A stretch of DNA of 64,000 nucleotides from Odiellus spinosus (taxonomy: Eukaryota; Arthropoda; Arachnida; Opiliones; Phalangiidae), in contig OY987231.1 of the NCBI GenBank assembly GCA_963920705.1, forward strand, positions 21,925,024 through 21,989,023, read 5' to 3'. Under the pieces are notes generated by a model. It was not told the origin of the DNA and searched no databases. It worked only from the letters and a program-made list of their open reading frames with translations. This document shows positions 61,105 through 64,000 of the stretch, piece by piece; the stretch's first letter is position 1, and the number at the start of each line of letters is the position of its first letter. The translations under genes and the position numbers were made by a program.

Positions 61105-64000
61105 GTTGGTCTGGTTTTTGTACCAATTTTCGTTTTATCACCTACGTATTTGGGCTGAAAACTTAAAGATTAGTATCAGTACCTAACGGTTAATTCTAGC
61201 TGGTAATTCTTCATGGGCGACGTGAAGGTCGCGATTTTTGGTTAAGGATGGAAAAATTCATCCAGGTAATTTTGTGATAAGCACCATTTACGTAGGTGAT
61301 TATTAATTTAAATGTTTTGAAAGTGGGTGAGTCTTCTAAGAAGCTGAGGGCTTAAGTAAGTGACCTAAATACGAAGTTATACGCGTTTTAAATCAATCTT
61401 TCGTGAAAATAACGGTTACTTACTCGCCCACTTTTCCAAATTTCTCACCAAAGCTTTCGCCGTTTACATTTTGACTTATTTAACCCCGTAACGTTGCGTG
61501 CCTCGTTGACAGACACGTTTAAATTAAATGGATAGATATATGCGGTTCGCATTCGGTCTTTCGCGCGCTTGTGGTTCTTGCAAGATATAGTCTAGGTTTC
61601 TTTTGAGATTACAAGCGCGAAGGGCAAGGGCTTTTTTATATTTTATGGTTAAATTTTTAAGTTGGCAACCTGAATATGGTTTGGGTGCTAACGAAGAATA
61701 ACTTGGAATTTAGCTTAAAGCTGCACCAAACCTGTTTAACCCCTTCATTTCATTTACAATGTGGAACTGTGAAGGCTAAAAATATAAACAAAATTAACTA
61801 TGTATGGAATTTGCTATAGGTAATTAGGCGACTGTGTGATAGACAAGGACAGGTACACGAAGTTATTAATCATATCCAGAAGGAGATAAGAAGAGAAGGG
61901 TGCCACTGTATAGCGCGTTAAAAGTCGTTTAAACAATAATAAAGGTTTAAATAGTTCAAAGGAGCGCCGGACAAAATTAACCACCATAATAATTTATTTA
62001 ATGGGCGGTGATTCGATTTATTGTAACTTAAATTATGGGGCCTATTTTCCCGCCTTTTTTAGGCTGGTAAGAGTCTTATTACAATAACTTAGACTCGCTT
62101 TCCTCTATTATCTCTAACTGGCGTATCTTTTTTGCTTCGTGACATTCCTTCCATTGTATCTCTAACCAAGTATACAAACTATAAACTCATGGTTGGTCGA
62201 ATTTAGAATCCAAATGAAAATTTCCAATCTAATTCTGGTTGTTGAAAAAAGCCAAACCAAGATGAGCAGGGTTCATAAAAACCTAAAAATATATGGGAAT
62301 TTGAAAATTTTAATTTAGCATAAATTAGAGAAAATTATAGAAGTAAGGTTATTTGACCATAAACTTCAATGACATTATGCTAAATTCATAGTTTTATTAA
62401 GGGGTCTCAAAACAGTTGTTGCGCGTGGAAATATCGGGGGAATATTCACTGGTAAAACATGGAAAATGATTTTAAAAATGTTGTATGAACATGATTAAAG
62501 TATATAAAGCACCACCCTAAAACCATATTAAGTTATCTATACCTTGAATTATTTCATCTTTATGATACAAAGCAATATATACCATACATGTTTTAACAAA
62601 CCTTGAAGAACTGTCAAAATGTTTGAAGGTATCCCCATAAAACCATGGAAGCTTTTCCTATATAAAAAATTAACATCACACGCTTTTTCAAAGCTAGAAA
62701 GTCGTGCCTAGATTTATTGAAAATAATGAAAAGTTAAATTTCGTTCCGTTGTCGAATTTGTACGAGTAAAACTTTACACGTATGAAGTGTAAAGAAGCCG
62801 AATTCCAAGATTTAACTCCATTAATATTTTTTTAACCAAAGAAAAAGTAATGTTTTCGCAGCGTGAATACTTTTTTTGTGGGTTGGCACTTTCATTCCGG
62901 GATAACCTCCGTGACCCCGCCAAGGATTGAAACGAAAGCTTTAACGCTTTGGCATTTATTTGCCGCTTATACGAGGTATATTCTCGATATTAGATTCTTC
63001 CCACTCTTCTTAGTCGCGTACTGTACGAGATAGATGAAGCTAGCTGAAGCGCCCGAAAGTGGGTCAAAGACGTTATATCCGAGAATGCATCCCCACATAT
63101 CCCCCTAGCTCTTCTTCCTACTTCGTGCGCGAAGAATTCTTTTAGTTCGGTCATCACCGGATCTGCCAGTTTTTTTTTTTCTTACTTCTTCTAATTCCAC
63201 AATCTCGAAATAAAAAAAAAAAAAAAAAATAACGCATATTTGGGATAGATTCCCCGAGGCCTATTTACCTACGATACATCATTCTTGGCCTTGTTCGTAG
63301 CTAACCCGTTAGATCCTTTTATGTCGGAATGTTTTAATACGAAGGGTAGTAAGGTTTTTAATCGAATCTTAGATGATGCGAAATCAACGATGGCTTCGCC
63401 TTAAATTTGATTTATTGCTAAAATAATATACGGATAAATTTCTTTATAGTTTAATGTCAAATGAATTGAAGGAAGATTGTGAGATATTATTTTTTTGGTT
63501 TATACGTTTTAAACACTAGCTTCCAATTATAAAATCTCAGGGTTTGCAAGATTTCTTGAAAACTAAACGAAACAAATAAAATAAATTGTAGTTTATTGAA
63601 AATTGATTTTAATTGAAAAATATTGAAATATTCGTTACCTTTAAAATTTTACTAGCTTTTTAATTAATAAAATACAATTTTTGGAATTTTTTCACAATTT
63701 GTTTTCAAGTATTTCAATTAGGAAATGATATTTAAAACTTTTTTAGGCTTAGGCACTAGGTTATAATTTAATTAAATTGCTTTTTACATTAGGAATCAGA
63801 AAATAAATATTTCATGCTAATAGTATCCCTTTAAAATGGAAGGTTTGTTAATTTATTGGTGATAGTTTTAACTTGGATTAAAAATGTTTAATGTATGCGT
63901 GACAATTATTATTTGATGCAAATTTAAATTATAGGTTACTAAAAATATATATATATATAATAATATGTAGAATAGAATCTTGGAAAGATATTGAAAAAAC
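61105..64000 (+). other. Start of cadherin intron 9
   Basis: No further EC-like coding segment could be found on the + strand to the window edge, so the next exon is outside. About 62840-63170 is less AT-rich than its surroundings but shows no frame or motif I recognise. Confidence 0.6.

Overview
This window reads as nuclear genomic DNA of an arthropod, most likely an insect. It is strongly AT-rich, short exons are joined by GT-AG introns, and non-coding DNA is full of short inverted-repeat transposons and tandem arrays. Nothing looks bacterial: there are no operons, no credible long open frames and no CRISPR. The order of insect cannot be settled from what is visible.

One protein-coding gene is clear. 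A multi-domain cadherin on the + strand starts at 38813 and its first nine coding exons lie at 38813-61104. They join without a frame break into 337 codons: a signal peptide, a diverged first extracellular cadherin (EC1) domain, a full EC2, and most of EC3. The gene continues past the right edge; the last visible donor is at 61105. EC1 has two cysteines (residues 27 and 114) placed like the disulfide pair of protocadherin-15-type EC1 domains, so Cad99C/PCDH15-like or another large insect cadherin such as Cad89D are the candidates. I do not assign a symbol.

Layout: 1-11900 is gene-free, with short transposons and a 16-bp minisatellite. 12016-12461 looks like a promoter plus a non-coding first exon (CRE palindrome, CCAAT box, good splice donor). 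12500-38000 is gene-free and holds several transposons and three further tandem arrays (34-, 15- and 23-bp units). 38060-38500 is richer in GC and repeat-poor, and may be the cadherin leader. 38739-61104 is the cadherin, with a 15-kb intron 1 and a 2.4-kb intron 8 that together carry five copies of one MITE family. 61105-64000 is the next intron.

The most interesting material is the mobile-element population. Three families with unrelated interiors (A, eight copies; B, two copies; G, one copy) all begin with CA, have long terminal inverted repeats, and are flanked by 7-bp target duplications that can be read directly (exact for nine of eleven insertions if one near-match is excluded and two decayed ones are set aside, as listed). 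This pattern fits a P-superfamily-like transposase, though no transposase gene is present. Two other families (C and D) are flanked by TTAA, one (I) by TTA, and one (F) by TA. I found no novel multi-gene system.
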